Assembly: GCF_000527155.1 (NCBI RefSeq)
Contig: NZ_AZUQ01000001.1
Span: 3,423,889-3,487,888, forward strand
From: Haloglycomyces albus DSM 45210
GTDB lineage: Bacteria > Actinomycetota > Actinomycetes > Mycobacteriales > Micromonosporaceae
Direction: 5' to 3'
Length of the DNA: 64,000 bases
Positions 38,210-46,334 of the stretch are shown piece by piece. The notes below the pieces were generated by a model. It did not search any database. It was given only the letters and a program-made list of their open reading frames with translations, and was not told the DNA's origin. Within the stretch, counting starts at the first letter, position 1. The number at the start of each line of letters is the position of its first letter. The position numbers and the translations under genes are program-made.

Positions 38210-39040
38210 CTATTTCTCCGCAGCTTCTTCGGTCTTTTCGCCGGAAGGCTCCACGACCTTCTCAGTCTGGGTCGTCTTGTCGGCTTCCAGGAGGTCCTTC
38301 TCCCATTCGGCCAAAGGCTCACCGGAGTCCTTACCGGCGTCGGTTTCGGCGCCGGAGGAACGGGCCAGAACACCTTCCGCGATACCGTCGGCGACGATCT
38401 TGGTCAACAGCGATACCGAACGGATGGCATCGTCGTTACCCGGGATCGGGTGGTCGACCTCGTCGGGATCGCAGTTCGTGTCCAGAATGGCCACAACCGG
38501 AAGGCCGAGCTTGCGGGCCTCGCCCACGGCGATGTGCTCCTTCTTGGTGTCCACGATCCAAACCGCCTGAGGCAGCTTGTCCATGTCGCGCAGACCGCCC
38601 AAGGAACGCTCAAGCTTGTCCTTTTCGCGCATGAACTGGAGCATTTCCTTCTTCGTACGCCCCGGAGCACCGTTCGCCTCGATGATTTCGAGTTCCTTCA
38701 GACGCATCAAGCGCTTCTTGATCGTCTGGAAGTTGGTGAGCATACCGCCGAGCCACCGGTGGTTGACGTACGGCATGCCGACCCGCTGAGCCTGCTCGGT
38801 GATGGCTTCTTGAGCCTGCTTCTTGGTTCCCACGAAGAGGACTTTGCCGCCCTCGGCCACGATGTTCTTCACAAAGTCGTGAGCCTTGACCGCGTAGTCC
38901 ACGGTCTGACGCAGGTCGACGACGTAAATACCATTACGTTCGGTCAGAATGAAACGCTTCATTTTCGGGTTCCAGCGCCGGGTCTGGTGCCCGAAGTGCA
39001 CGCCGCTTTCAAGCAGCTGGCGCATAGTAACAACCGCCAC
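38210..39040 (-). CDS. rpsB: 30S ribosomal protein S2
   Basis: 276 residues. Begins [20 protein letters not shown] and has the S2 motifs [13 protein letters not shown]-like ([17 protein letters not shown]) and [20 protein letters not shown]; acidic C-terminal tail. The frame is open to 39409, but GTG 39040 follows AAAGGAAG and matches other actinobacterial S2 starts. First gene of the rpsB-tsf operon. Confidence 0.97.
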   Translation of the reverse strand: MAVVTMRQLLESGVHFGHQTRRWNPKMKRFILTERNGIYVVDLRQTVDYAVKAHDFVKNIVAEGGKVLFVGTKKQAQEAITEQAQRVGMPYVNHRWLGGMLTNFQTIKKRLMRLKELEIIEANGAPGRTKKEMLQFMREKDKLERSLGGLRDMDKLPQAVWIVDTKKEHIAVGEARKLGLPVVAILDTNCDPDEVDHPIPGNDDAIRSVSLLTKIVADGIAEGVLARSSGAETDAGKDSGEPLAEWEKDLLEADKTTQTEKVVEPSGEKTEEAAEK

Positions 39041-39531
39041 GGTTGCTTCCTTTCGTAGTTTTCGGTTTCCTGCGACGGCTCGGTGAACCGTCGCTCCTGG
39101 CATCTGAACGCAGCCCACTGCCACTGCTTTGCGGAGGCAGACCTGTAGAGCCGACGCATACGGCCGATCGCCTCGGCCATCACAGATGCGCGAAGTCAAC
39201 CCGGGCGGAATCCGCCTAGGTCGCTTCCCCCAGTGTACGTGCTGGACATCTGGCTTGACCAGCACGGTCGGACACAGTGACGCCAGACCTAACCGATTGA
39301 CTGATGAAAGACCATCCCATCTGGGCGGCTCTGTACTCGTACGACTCGCTGAGATCGGCGTGTCGTATTGGGTCAAAGCCGGAATTCCGCTTTTATTTCC
39401 ACTGTGCAACAGATAATCGAATCGGTTTCACATTATTGTCGTATCGTCTGATTTATTCGCCTTTCAGGCGCAACAATCCTTATCCACAGCTTTATACACA
39501 GGCCTGATAATTCCTTGGCTTTACCGATAAT
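39041..39531. other. divergent region upstream of rpsB and the M23 gene
   Basis: About 490 bases. For rpsB (minus strand) a weak sigma-70-like pair is visible: TGGTCA (39261-39256) and TACACT (39237-39232), 18 bases apart, implying a long leader of about 185 bases. A CGACGG / CCGTCG hairpin (39073-39093) lies just before the rpsB ribosome binding site and may be part of S2 feedback control. Both are tentative. Confidence 0.35.
39480..39500 (+). promoter_or_regulatory. tandem DnaA-box-like sites
   Basis: TTATCCACA (39480-39488) and TTATACACA (39492-39500) both fit the TTATNCACA DnaA-box consensus, in the same orientation, 12 bases apart, 32 bases before the GTG of the M23 gene. In this position they may allow DnaA-linked control rather than act as an origin. 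Confidence 0.5.
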
Positions 39532-40131
39532 GTGTCCGATTCTTTCCCCATGAGACGCACGATTACGTTTTTCATCACAGTGGTTCTAGCGGGGGTCACA
39601 GCCATCGCCGCTCTCTTCGGTCAGCCTTCCCAGCATCCGGCCCGAGCCGATGGACCGATCCGCGACCATGACAGCCAGTCCGAAACGGAGCAGACCGTCA
39701 CATCAGATTGGCTGGCACCGACGACCGAAGGGAATGCGATCACTCGCGATTTCCATCCCCCTCCCCAGCCCTGGCAGCCGGGACATCGAGGCATCGACCT
39801 CGCCGTCAGTGCGGGTGCTGTCGTGCGAGCCTCCGGCGACGGAGTGGTGTCGTATTCCGGTCGGGTGGCCGACCGAGGGGTGGTGTCTATTATCCACGAC
39901 AACGGTTTGCGCACCACCTATGAACCGGTGAACCCGGTGGTGGACGACGGCGAGCGCGTATCGGCGGGCGACGAAGTAGGCCGGGTCACCCCGGGGCACG
40001 GTGGTCCCGGTTCCGCGGTGGTGCTGCATTTTGGGGTGCGGTCTGACGAGGAGTATCTCGATCCTCTTGCTTTGTGGGGTCAAGGCTCGGTGCGTCTACT
40101 CCCTACCAGGACGGAGGTGGCGGAGTCATGA
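39532..40131 (+). CDS. M23 (LytM) family peptidoglycan-hydrolase-like protein
   Basis: 199 residues with an N-terminal membrane/signal segment (RRTITFFITVVLAGVTAIAA) and a C-terminal M23 domain. The first zinc motif HRGIDLAVS (H...D) is intact. The second motif reads VVLHFGVR, so the usual H-x-H pair is V-L-H. Zn binding may be altered, or the protein may be a regulator of amidases, like EnvC-type LytM factors. This form is frequent next to rpsB in actinobacteria. GTG start listed; ATG 39550 is an alternative. The stop overlaps the YraN start. Confidence 0.85.
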   Translation: MSDSFPMRRTITFFITVVLAGVTAIAALFGQPSQHPARADGPIRDHDSQSETEQTVTSDWLAPTTEGNAITRDFHPPPQPWQPGHRGIDLAVSAGAVVRASGDGVVSYSGRVADRGVVSIIHDNGLRTTYEPVNPVVDDGERVSAGDEVGRVTPGHGGPGSAVVLHFGVRSDEEYLDPLALWGQGSVRLLPTRTEVAES

Positions 40132-40940
40132 CCAACATGTCGGCGCGGAGTCTGGGGCGTATCGGTGAGCAATTGGCGGTGACGCATTTGCGTCGGGACG
40201 GTTTTCATATCGCGGCACGAAATTGGCGGCATGGGACATCGGAGGTGGACGTTATCGCACGTGATCGCACGACTTTGGTGGGTTGTGAGGTGAAAACCCG
40301 ATCGGAGACGAGCCGATGTCACCCGTTCGACGAACTCACGTCCGCGCAGTTGGAACGGGTGCGTCGTGCGGTGCGTTCCTGGGCAAGGGAACGCGATCTG
40401 CCGTATCAAAGGATTCGGATCGATGTGGTTGGGGTGGTCGTTATGCGCAACAACCGTTGCGAGGTCGAACATGTGCATGGGGTGCATCATGGGTTACGGG
40501 AAAGTCATGACGGTATGTCTTCTGGGAGCGGAGGGCACTCTGGTCACCGTCGAAACCTCAGTGGTCAAAGCGGCCGCAAATGGGGATTCGGCACGTTTTC
40601 TCATGTCGGGGCTGCCCGACAGCGTTGTTTCTCAAAGTCAGACACGGATTCGTTCTGCCATCGCCAACTCGTCTCTGCACCTTCCCGAACAGGTCACCTC
40701 GGTCAATTTCGCTCCGGCGTCCGTTCCCACCCGTGGTTCGGCGGTGGATTTGGCCGTGGCGGTGAGCATTCTGACCGCCTCCGACGTCATTCCAGACGGT
40801 CCGTTGACCGATTCCGTTCTGCTGGCCGAGTTGGGACTGGACGGCAGCCTGCGGGGCGTTCCGGGGGTGCTTCCGGCACTCTCCGCCGCGCGGGATTCCG
40901 GTGTCCGCACCGCGATCGTGTCTCCCGCCAATGCGGCTGA
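40128..40940 (+). CDS. YraN family endonuclease-like protein (UPF0102), stop codon lost
   Basis: Residues 1-125 are a typical UPF0102/YraN protein (RIGEQLAVTHLRRDGFHIAA, SEVDVIARDRTTLVGCEVKT, a nuclease-like fold with E...D...E-x-K). YraN proteins normally end near residue 120. Here the frame stays open for another 145 codons, lying out of frame inside the next gene, and this tail is Ser/Gly/Arg-rich without family features. The real product is probably about 120-130 residues and the missing stop probably reflects a small indel near 40490; a genuine long overlap is less likely. The start overlaps the M23 stop (ATGA). Confidence 0.75.
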   Translation: MTNMSARSLGRIGEQLAVTHLRRDGFHIAARNWRHGTSEVDVIARDRTTLVGCEVKTRSETSRCHPFDELTSAQLERVRRAVRSWARERDLPYQRIRIDVVGVVVMRNNRCEVEHVHGVHHGLRESHDGMSSGSGGHSGHRRNLSGQSGRKWGFGTFSHVGAARQRCFSKSDTDSFCHRQLVSAPSRTGHLGQFRSGVRSHPWFGGGFGRGGEHSDRLRRHSRRSVDRFRSAGRVGTGRQPAGRSGGASGTLRRAGFRCPHRDRVSRQCG

Positions 40941-42039
40941 GGCGGCATTGATCGACGGTTTGCGTATCGTCGCGCCGGACACGTTGACCGAGCTCGTTTC
41001 ATGGCTGCACGGGAAATGCGACCTCCCTCCGCCGTCCCCGGCGGAGGAGGACCGCCGTGATCAGGGCCCTGACCTGTCGGATCTGAGGGGGCAACAACGT
41101 GAACGAACGGCCCTGGAACTGGCGGCGGCCGGGGGACATAATCTGTTTCTCATCGGGCCTCCCGGTTCGGGAAAGACGATGTTGGCGGAGCGGTTGCCGG
41201 CATTGCTGCCGCCTTTGAGTCGTAGCGAGGCGGTGGAGGTAACGTCCCTGCATTCCTTGCGCGAGGCTCATGACGGCTCCCGCGTGCGGTTGATTCAGCG
41301 CCCTCCGTTTCAAGCACCGCATCATTCCAGTACCATGCAGTCGCTTTTGGGCGGCGGCCACCGTGAGATCGGGCCGGGGGCGCTGTCTTTGGCGCACCGT
41401 GGGGTGCTGTTTCTCGATGAGGCGCCCGAATGGAAGAGAGAGGTTCTGGACGGCCTGCGTGAACCGTTGGAGAGCGGGGAGGTCGTACTCCATCGAGCAC
41501 ACAATATCGTGCGGTTTCCCGCACGGGCTCTCCTGGTGTTGGCGGCCAATCCGTGTCCCTGCGCGGCGGCACGACCGATGGATTGCACCTGTGCTCCTGG
41601 TAAACGCCGACGTTACCTCGCTAAACTGTCGCGGCCGTTGTTGGATCGCATTGATCTTCACTTGGAGGTGCGTCCACCTTCACCAGCGGCCCTTCTGGAT
41701 GAGCAGCCCACAGCGGAGGCGACCGCCGTGGCGGCTCGCCGGGTGGCCGAGGCACGCGAAGCGGCACGGCACCGATGGTCCACAGCGGGTGAAAGGTGGG
41801 CCTGCAACGCCGACGTTCCTCCTTCTCGGTTGCGATCTACCACCTGGCGTCTGCCCGCTTCGGTGACGCGCGAGTTGAATTCGCTCCTCCGCCACGAACG
41901 GCTCACGCCACGCGGGTACGACCGTGCCCTGAAACTGGCGTGGACCATCGGTGATTTGGCGGGCAAGGAGCGTCCGCAGGCGGATGATGTGGCCACTGCC
42001 TGTGAATATCGGGTGGGAGTGCGAGGTGGGGCTCTGTGA
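40489..42039 (+). CDS. YifB family Mg-chelatase-like AAA+ ATPase (ComM)
   Basis: 516 residues. N-terminal Lon-protease-like fold (LVTVETSVV... SGLPDSVVSQSQTRIRSAI), a Mg-chelatase-type AAA+ domain with Walker A GPPGSGKTM and Walker B GVLFLDEAPEW, and a C-terminal Mg_chelatase_C domain with a CPCAAARPMDCTC cluster. ComM/YifB is a helicase promoting branch migration in natural transformation; next to dprA this is consistent with DNA uptake or recombination. ATG 40489 aligns with other actinobacterial starts; ATG 40507 is an alternative. It overlaps the YraN frame. GTGA overlap with dprA. Confidence 0.93.
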   Translation: MGYGKVMTVCLLGAEGTLVTVETSVVKAAANGDSARFLMSGLPDSVVSQSQTRIRSAIANSSLHLPEQVTSVNFAPASVPTRGSAVDLAVAVSILTASDVIPDGPLTDSVLLAELGLDGSLRGVPGVLPALSAARDSGVRTAIVSPANAAEAALIDGLRIVAPDTLTELVSWLHGKCDLPPPSPAEEDRRDQGPDLSDLRGQQRERTALELAAAGGHNLFLIGPPGSGKTMLAERLPALLPPLSRSEAVEVTSLHSLREAHDGSRVRLIQRPPFQAPHHSSTMQSLLGGGHREIGPGALSLAHRGVLFLDEAPEWKREVLDGLREPLESGEVVLHRAHNIVRFPARALLVLAANPCPCAAARPMDCTCAPGKRRRYLAKLSRPLLDRIDLHLEVRPPSPAALLDEQPTAEATAVAARRVAEAREAARHRWSTAGERWACNADVPPSRLRSTTWRLPASVTRELNSLLRHERLTPRGYDRALKLAWTIGDLAGKERPQADDVATACEYRVGVRGGAL

Positions 42040-43202
42040 AATTCGATGCTGGACCGCGTGCGGCTCTTATGGTGCTGTCGTCGATCATTGAGCCCGGGGA
42101 AGCGGAACTGGATGATTTCCTCGGTGAAGTGGGGCCGGTGGCTGCGGTCGAGGCCATATGGGAGCGTGACTTGCCAGAGCGCTTGCATCACCTGACGTCG
42201 GCGGTGGTCGAGCGTATTCGTGATCCCGTCGCACATGCGGACGAATTGCGCAGTGCCGGTGATTCGTGCGGAGCGACGGTGCTGATTCCCACTGACCCAC
42301 AGTGGCCACAACGGCTACACGAATTGCAGTTGTTGGCTACTGAGGATCAGCCGCATCTGCGGCCGCCACGATGCCTATGGGTGCGAGGTGCGACGAACCT
42401 GTCGGCGATCTGTGAACGCTCGATCTCTATTGTCGGTGCCCGAGCGGCCAGCGATTACGGCCGGTTTGTAAGCGATCAGCTGGCCGGAGACCTGGGTGAG
42501 GCGGGATGGACGATTGTTTCCGGCGGTGCCTACGGTATCGATCGTGCCGCCCATCTGGGGGCGGTCAGTAGGGAGGCCACCACGGTGGCGGTACTCGCCG
42601 GCGGGGTCGACCGACCGTATCCCAGTGGAAATGCACGACTCTTTGAACTGATTGAACAGCGTGGGTCTCTTGTCAGTGAATGGCCTCCTGGCTGCGAACC
42701 ACGACGTTACCGGTTTCTCATTCGCAACCGAGCGATCGCCGCCCTGTCGGTCGGAACCGTAGTGGTGGAGGCGGCTCCGCGTTCCGGAGCCAAACACACG
42801 GCCCGGCTGGCAGCGGAGCTGGACCGAACATTGATGTACACGCCTGGTCCGATCACCTCGATCACGTCGGCGGGCGTGCATCAGTTGGCGCGAGAGTGCT
42901 GGGAACCTCGCTTGGTGACATCGGCCGCGGAGGTGATCGCCGATGTATCCGGGTTCATTCCCGAACCGGTGTTTCCGGGGGCCGCCGACAATCGGCCGCT
43001 CGACGGCTGGGACCACGACTGTGTACGGATCTATGAAGCCCTGTGCCCCGGTTGGGTGCGCGAAGAAACCGAACTTGCGGCCGAGGTCGGTCTTCCCGTC
43101 ACTCATGCCCGCGAATGCCTCATGAATCTGGCCGCAGCGGGTTGGGTGGCGGAGGTCAACGGACGGTGGAAGCCGCTGCGAGCGGGTATTCCCCCGCAAT
43201 GA
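42036..43202 (+). CDS. dprA: DNA-processing protein DprA
   Basis: 388 residues. Loads RecA on incoming single-stranded DNA. Rossmann-like core with ISIVGARAASDYG, VSGGAYGIDRAAHLGAV, AVLAGGVDRPYP, YRFLIRNRAIAALS and VVVEAAPRSGAKHTA; C-terminal winged helix (ETELAAEVGLPVTHARECL). GTG start overlapping the YifB stop. Together with YifB it forms the conserved yraN-yifB-dprA block. Confidence 0.95.
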   Translation: MKFDAGPRAALMVLSSIIEPGEAELDDFLGEVGPVAAVEAIWERDLPERLHHLTSAVVERIRDPVAHADELRSAGDSCGATVLIPTDPQWPQRLHELQLLATEDQPHLRPPRCLWVRGATNLSAICERSISIVGARAASDYGRFVSDQLAGDLGEAGWTIVSGGAYGIDRAAHLGAVSREATTVAVLAGGVDRPYPSGNARLFELIEQRGSLVSEWPPGCEPRRYRFLIRNRAIAALSVGTVVVEAAPRSGAKHTARLAAELDRTLMYTPGPITSITSAGVHQLARECWEPRLVTSAAEVIADVSGFIPEPVFPGAADNRPLDGWDHDCVRIYEALCPGWVREETELAAEVGLPVTHARECLMNLAAAGWVAEVNGRWKPLRAGIPPQ

Positions 43203-43207
43203 GGACA

Positions 43208-43250
43208 CACGGCTCGATCGGCGCAACACCGTTGCACGATCAAGCCGTGG
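43208..43250. terminator. bidirectional terminator between dprA and SIS gene
   Basis: An imperfect long hairpin: CACGGCT / AGCCGTG outer stem and GATCG-GCGCAAC / GTTGCAC-GATC inner part. It lies between the convergent dprA and SIS-domain genes. Confidence 0.6.
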
Positions 43251-43256
43251 TTCCCT

Positions 43257-44324
43257 TTAAACGGTTTCGGTCACCTTCTTGAGGCCGCGTGGGGCATCGG
43301 GATTCTCACCACGTTGCAAGGCAAGGTGCAGTGCGAGCTGCTGCAAGGGGAGAATGTCCAGGAAGGCGGCGAACCGCTCGTCTATTGCCGGGGTGGTCAT
43401 TCGTGCGGTCTGTCCCGGAAGGTCCTTCGGGCCGACCACGACAATGTCGGCTCGCTGATCTTCCAAGCGCGACAACACATCGTACATGGCGTTCCCACCC
43501 GGTCCGGATCCGACTACGGCCAGAACCGGAACACCCGGGTCGGTCATCGCCAAGGGGCCGTGCAGTAGGTCGGCACCCGAGAACGCCAGAGAGGGGAGGT
43601 ACGACGTTTCCATAAGCTTCAGGGCGGTTTCGCGAGCGGTGGGGTAGGCGTATCCCCGACCGGTGGTCACGAACCGCTCGGCGAAACGGTACCGGCTCGC
43701 CAGGTCGGCTGCGGTGCGATCGGCCAGTACGTCTGATGCCAGGGTCGGCAGCTGTGCCAGCAATTCAGAGTCGCTTGAGTCGAGCGCACCGGTCTCGCTT
43801 CGCATCCCTTCAAAAAGGAGGAACAGGGCCAATAGCTCGGCCGTATAGGTCTTAGTGGCAGCTACAGCTCGTTCGTGACCTGCGGATACATTGATATGGT
43901 ATTCAGCGGCGGCGGCCAGTGGCGAATTGGGGTTGTTGGTGACGGCAAGTGTCATCGCCCCCGATTCCCGGGCCGCGTTGAGAACCTTCGTCAAATCCGG
44001 TGATCCACCAGACTGGCTCACCGCGACTACCAGGGAGTCCTTCCAATTCGGCTGCGAATCGTACACCGTGACGACGCTGGGGGACGCCAATCCCGCCGGA
44101 ATGCCAAGGCGGATTTCTGAGAGATAGGCGCCGTACAGTGCGGCGTGGTCGGAGGTACCGCGTGCGGTAAATACAATCGACCGCGGCCGACGTTCCGCGA
44201 TAGCGGCGGCGACTTCGGCGATGTCGCTCTGGCCGTTGTCAATGAGACCGGCCATCACCTGCGGCTGCTCGGCGATGTCCGCTGCCATTCCCGCGCCGGG
44301 CCTGACCTGCGTCGTGTCGTTCAC
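43257..44324 (-). CDS. double-SIS-domain protein (GlmS isomerase/deaminase-like)
   Basis: 355 residues with two SIS domains and no glutaminase part. First SIS: IVFTARGTSDHAALYGAYLS, VVAVSQSGGSPDLTKVL. Second SIS from about residue 200: TGRGYAYPTARETALKLMET, LAFSGADLLHGPLAM. This layout matches stand-alone GlmS-C/AgaS/NagB-II type enzymes acting on amino-sugar phosphates (isomerisation or deamination). No sugar uptake or catabolic genes adjoin, so the substrate is open. GTG start with AAGGAG seven bases upstream. Confidence 0.88.
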   Translation of the reverse strand: MNDTTQVRPGAGMAADIAEQPQVMAGLIDNGQSDIAEVAAAIAERRPRSIVFTARGTSDHAALYGAYLSEIRLGIPAGLASPSVVTVYDSQPNWKDSLVVAVSQSGGSPDLTKVLNAARESGAMTLAVTNNPNSPLAAAAEYHINVSAGHERAVAATKTYTAELLALFLLFEGMRSETGALDSSDSELLAQLPTLASDVLADRTAADLASRYRFAERFVTTGRGYAYPTARETALKLMETSYLPSLAFSGADLLHGPLAMTDPGVPVLAVVGSGPGGNAMYDVLSRLEDQRADIVVVGPKDLPGQTARMTTPAIDERFAAFLDILPLQQLALHLALQRGENPDAPRGLKKVTETV

Positions 44325-44824
44325 TTTAGCGCTCCTTGCACATCAGCAATCCTCGAGCATCTCAGGTTCACTACCGATTCTCCAATCTTCATTCGCATTC
44401 CGTCGTGGAACCGGCGACAAACCCAGTCATCCGTGTACGTCACGTGCATTCGTTCCATCCCGCTCAGATCGGTGGAACAATCAGAATACGTTCATTGTGT
44501 GCACACTTTTGCGCGATACTTGAGGTTTTGCATTACAAACTATCATAGTTAGGATAGTTCCCTAAAACTCGTCACGTCCACTCCATCTCGAACAGATCAT
44601 GGCGATTGTGGCGTGACAAAACACGCATATCGCGAGGGTTCTGCGATAACGGCGTCTCCGGGTTAACCTGGGGCCATCCGGTTTCCCTGTCACGACTCCA
44701 TTCGAGCGAAATAGGGCCCGGAGACAAGGAGGCGATGTCATCCGCACCGCGACCATGACGAACGGCACTGCGGATCGAATGTCGCAATGTCGAGACGTCA
44801 CACCTGGAGAGGAATCGCGGACAG
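44325..44824. other. divergent intergenic region between SIS gene and bL37
   Basis: About 500 bases, in part AT-rich (44320-44570), containing the promoters of both genes. A short inverted repeat TTAGG...CCTAA lies at 44550-44566. No other gene recognised. Confidence 0.35.
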
Positions 44825-44899
44825 ATGGCCAAAGCCGCACGTAAACGCAAGGCGCGCAAGAAGAAGAACGCCAACCACGGTCGCCGCCCGAATAGCTGA
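44825..44899 (+). CDS. 50S ribosomal protein bL37
   Basis: A 24-residue very basic protein starting MAKAARKRKARKKKN and ending NHGRRPNS. Size, charge and the conserved NHG(K/R)RPN C-terminus match bL37, the small actinobacterial large-subunit protein found in mycobacterial ribosome structures. ATG at 44825 with GGAGAGGA upstream; stop TGA 44897-44899. It is easily missed by gene callers because of its size. Two hairpins follow, consistent with a monocistronic, highly expressed gene. Confidence 0.85.
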   Translation: MAKAARKRKARKKKNANHGRRPNS

Positions 44900-44904
44900 G
44901 CGCC

Positions 44905-44933
44905 CGAACCCCGCGATATCAACGTGGGGTTCG
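44905..44933 (+). terminator. first hairpin after bL37
   Basis: CGAACCCC / GGGGTTCG, an 8-bp stem with a 13-base loop, directly after the bL37 stop. Confidence 0.6.
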
Positions 44934-44969
44934 AGTGAACTGGACGGACCGGGTACCTCAAGGCTGTTG

Positions 44970-44995
44970 CCCCGACACAGAGTCGGGGTTTATCC
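44970..44995 (+). terminator. second terminator after bL37
   Basis: CCCCGAC / GTCGGGG stem with a five-base loop followed by TTTATCC; a typical intrinsic terminator shape. Confidence 0.65.
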
Positions 44996-45220
44996 TAATC
45001 TGGATAAATACTATAAGTAAATATGACGCTCGGCTTCCATCGGCACGTCCGATTGAGGCACACCATTCGCCATCATCCTGTGCGCCGTACGATTACGTTG
45101 TTTTTGCTCCATGGTTCCGCTCATACCCGTAGAAGGCACGATCTCGGCCCGACTTCGGGCAGAGTGCAGGCCGTTTGACCGCTTCTGGTCTCACTTCTGC
45201 ACACCGGTACCATGAATATC
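44996..45220. other. intergenic region upstream of the TetR gene
   Basis: About 225 bases, AT-rich at first (ATAAATACTATAAGTAAATA). No gene recognised; a promoter of the TetR gene is expected at the right-hand side. Confidence 0.3.
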
Positions 45221-45236
45221 CATTGCCCAGGCAATG
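45221..45236. promoter_or_regulatory. palindrome upstream of TetR gene, possible operator
   Basis: CATTGCCCAGGCAATG has perfect 7-base arms around CA, 52 bases before the TetR start. TetR proteins bind such dyads and usually repress their own genes, so this is the best candidate operator. No other copy was noticed nearby. Confidence 0.45.
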
Positions 45237-45287
45237 CAGCAGCACGTTATGGCGCCCGGACGAGGGCCACGCCCACGGAAATGACAC

Positions 45288-45875
45288 ATGACCCAGACAT
45301 CGCATAATCCCGATTCGACTCGTGAACGCATACAACGAACCGCCATAGAACTGTTCAGTGACAACGGCTACGAGCGGACGTCGCTTCGGGAGATCGCCGA
45401 ACAGCTCGGACTGACGAAGGCGGCTCTCTACTACCATTTTAAAACCAAAGAGGACATCGCGGCGTCCTTCTTCGACTCGTACGCCGCCGACGTGGACGCG
45501 ATTTGCGAATGGGGAGAGGCTCTGCCCCGGACTCTCGATAATCGGATTGAATTGCTGCGCCGATACGCCGAAGTTGTACGGTCACACGTACCGGTCATGA
45601 AATTCATGCAGCACAACCAAGCGGCTCTGACGACTCTGGACAGAGGGTCGGTATTCCGTCAACGCCTCAATCGTCTCCGCGATCTCCTTGTGGAGGACGA
45701 CGCGCCCCTCCTACATCGACTTCGCGCCTGGGACGCCCTCACCACGCTGTACTCCGCATGGGTCACCTTTCGCGGGCGACGCGAATCGGATGTGGAGCTA
45801 CGAGACGCCGCATTGGCCATCTCGGAAAGCCTCATAGAAGCGAACGCCAAAAACATCGACCCAACGTCGAAGTAA
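45288..45875 (+). CDS. TetR/AcrR family transcriptional regulator
   Basis: 195 residues. N-terminal HTH: RERIQRTAIELFSDNGYERT followed by SLREIAEQLGLTKAALYYHF KTKEDI. The C-terminal ligand domain is helical and not classified. No adjoining target gene in the same direction; the neighbours are the SigR/RsrA pair (convergent), so the target is probably itself or distant genes. Confidence 0.92.
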   Translation: MTQTSHNPDSTRERIQRTAIELFSDNGYERTSLREIAEQLGLTKAALYYHFKTKEDIAASFFDSYAADVDAICEWGEALPRTLDNRIELLRRYAEVVRSHVPVMKFMQHNQAALTTLDRGSVFRQRLNRLRDLLVEDDAPLLHRLRAWDALTTLYSAWVTFRGRRESDVELRDAALAISESLIEANAKNIDPTSK

Positions 45876-45878
45876 CGC

Positions 45879-45899
45879 GTCCCGGTACGGATACGGGAC
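45879..45899. terminator. hairpin after the TetR gene
   Basis: GTCCCG / CGGGAC stem with a nine-base loop four bases after the TetR stop, between convergent genes. Confidence 0.45.
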
Positions 45900-46013
45900 T
45901 CGAAAGCGAGAACCGTACCGGCGGCCGGCCGGGACGACCGAACACCTGAGGGGACGGGACGATTCCGACGACGTTCAATCGGTCGTCGGTGCGGTCCCAC
46001 GCGGTGCAGCGCC

Positions 46014-46331
46014 TTATGTCTCGCTCTGCTCGGAGGCTCGTTCGCGCTCCTCGGTCCAGAGCGAATCACCCACCTTGTCGATGGCGGCGAGCTTCTCCTT
46101 CAGACGGTCCTTCACCTCGTCGGGAGCTTTCTCCTGGGAACAGCAACGGTGCACCAGGGTTCGTACTTCCTGTTCGATGCCGTATTCGGACAGGCAGGGA
46201 GAGCACTCTTCCAAGTGCTGACGAATGACCGTGCGACGGCTCTCAGAGCACTCGTTGTCCAGGTACAGATAGACCGCCTCAATGACATCGCCGCAGTCCT
46301 CCTGGCCGGCTTTCTTCGATTCCTCGCACAT
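46014..46331 (-). CDS. rsrA: RsrA/RshA-type zinc anti-sigma factor
   Basis: 105 residues with the ZAS (zinc anti-sigma) signature: an early Cys (QEDCGDVI), then RQHLEECSPCLSEYG giving HxxxCxxC. In Streptomyces RsrA these residues hold zinc and form a disulphide on oxidation, releasing SigR. An extra CC pair (VHRCCSQ) is present. The start lies two bases after the sigR stop, with AAGGAG inside the sigR end, so the two are co-translated. Confidence 0.9.
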   Translation of the reverse strand: MCEESKKAGQEDCGDVIEAVYLYLDNECSESRRTVIRQHLEECSPCLSEYGIEQEVRTLVHRCCSQEKAPDEVKDRLKEKLAAIDKVGDSLWTEERERASEQSET

Positions 46332-46334
46332 CGT

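Noticed and set aside
39480-39500. Chromosomal origin of replication
   Set aside because: Only two DnaA boxes, no AT-rich unwinding region with further boxes and no dnaA, dnaN or rpmH nearby; treated as a regulatory site.
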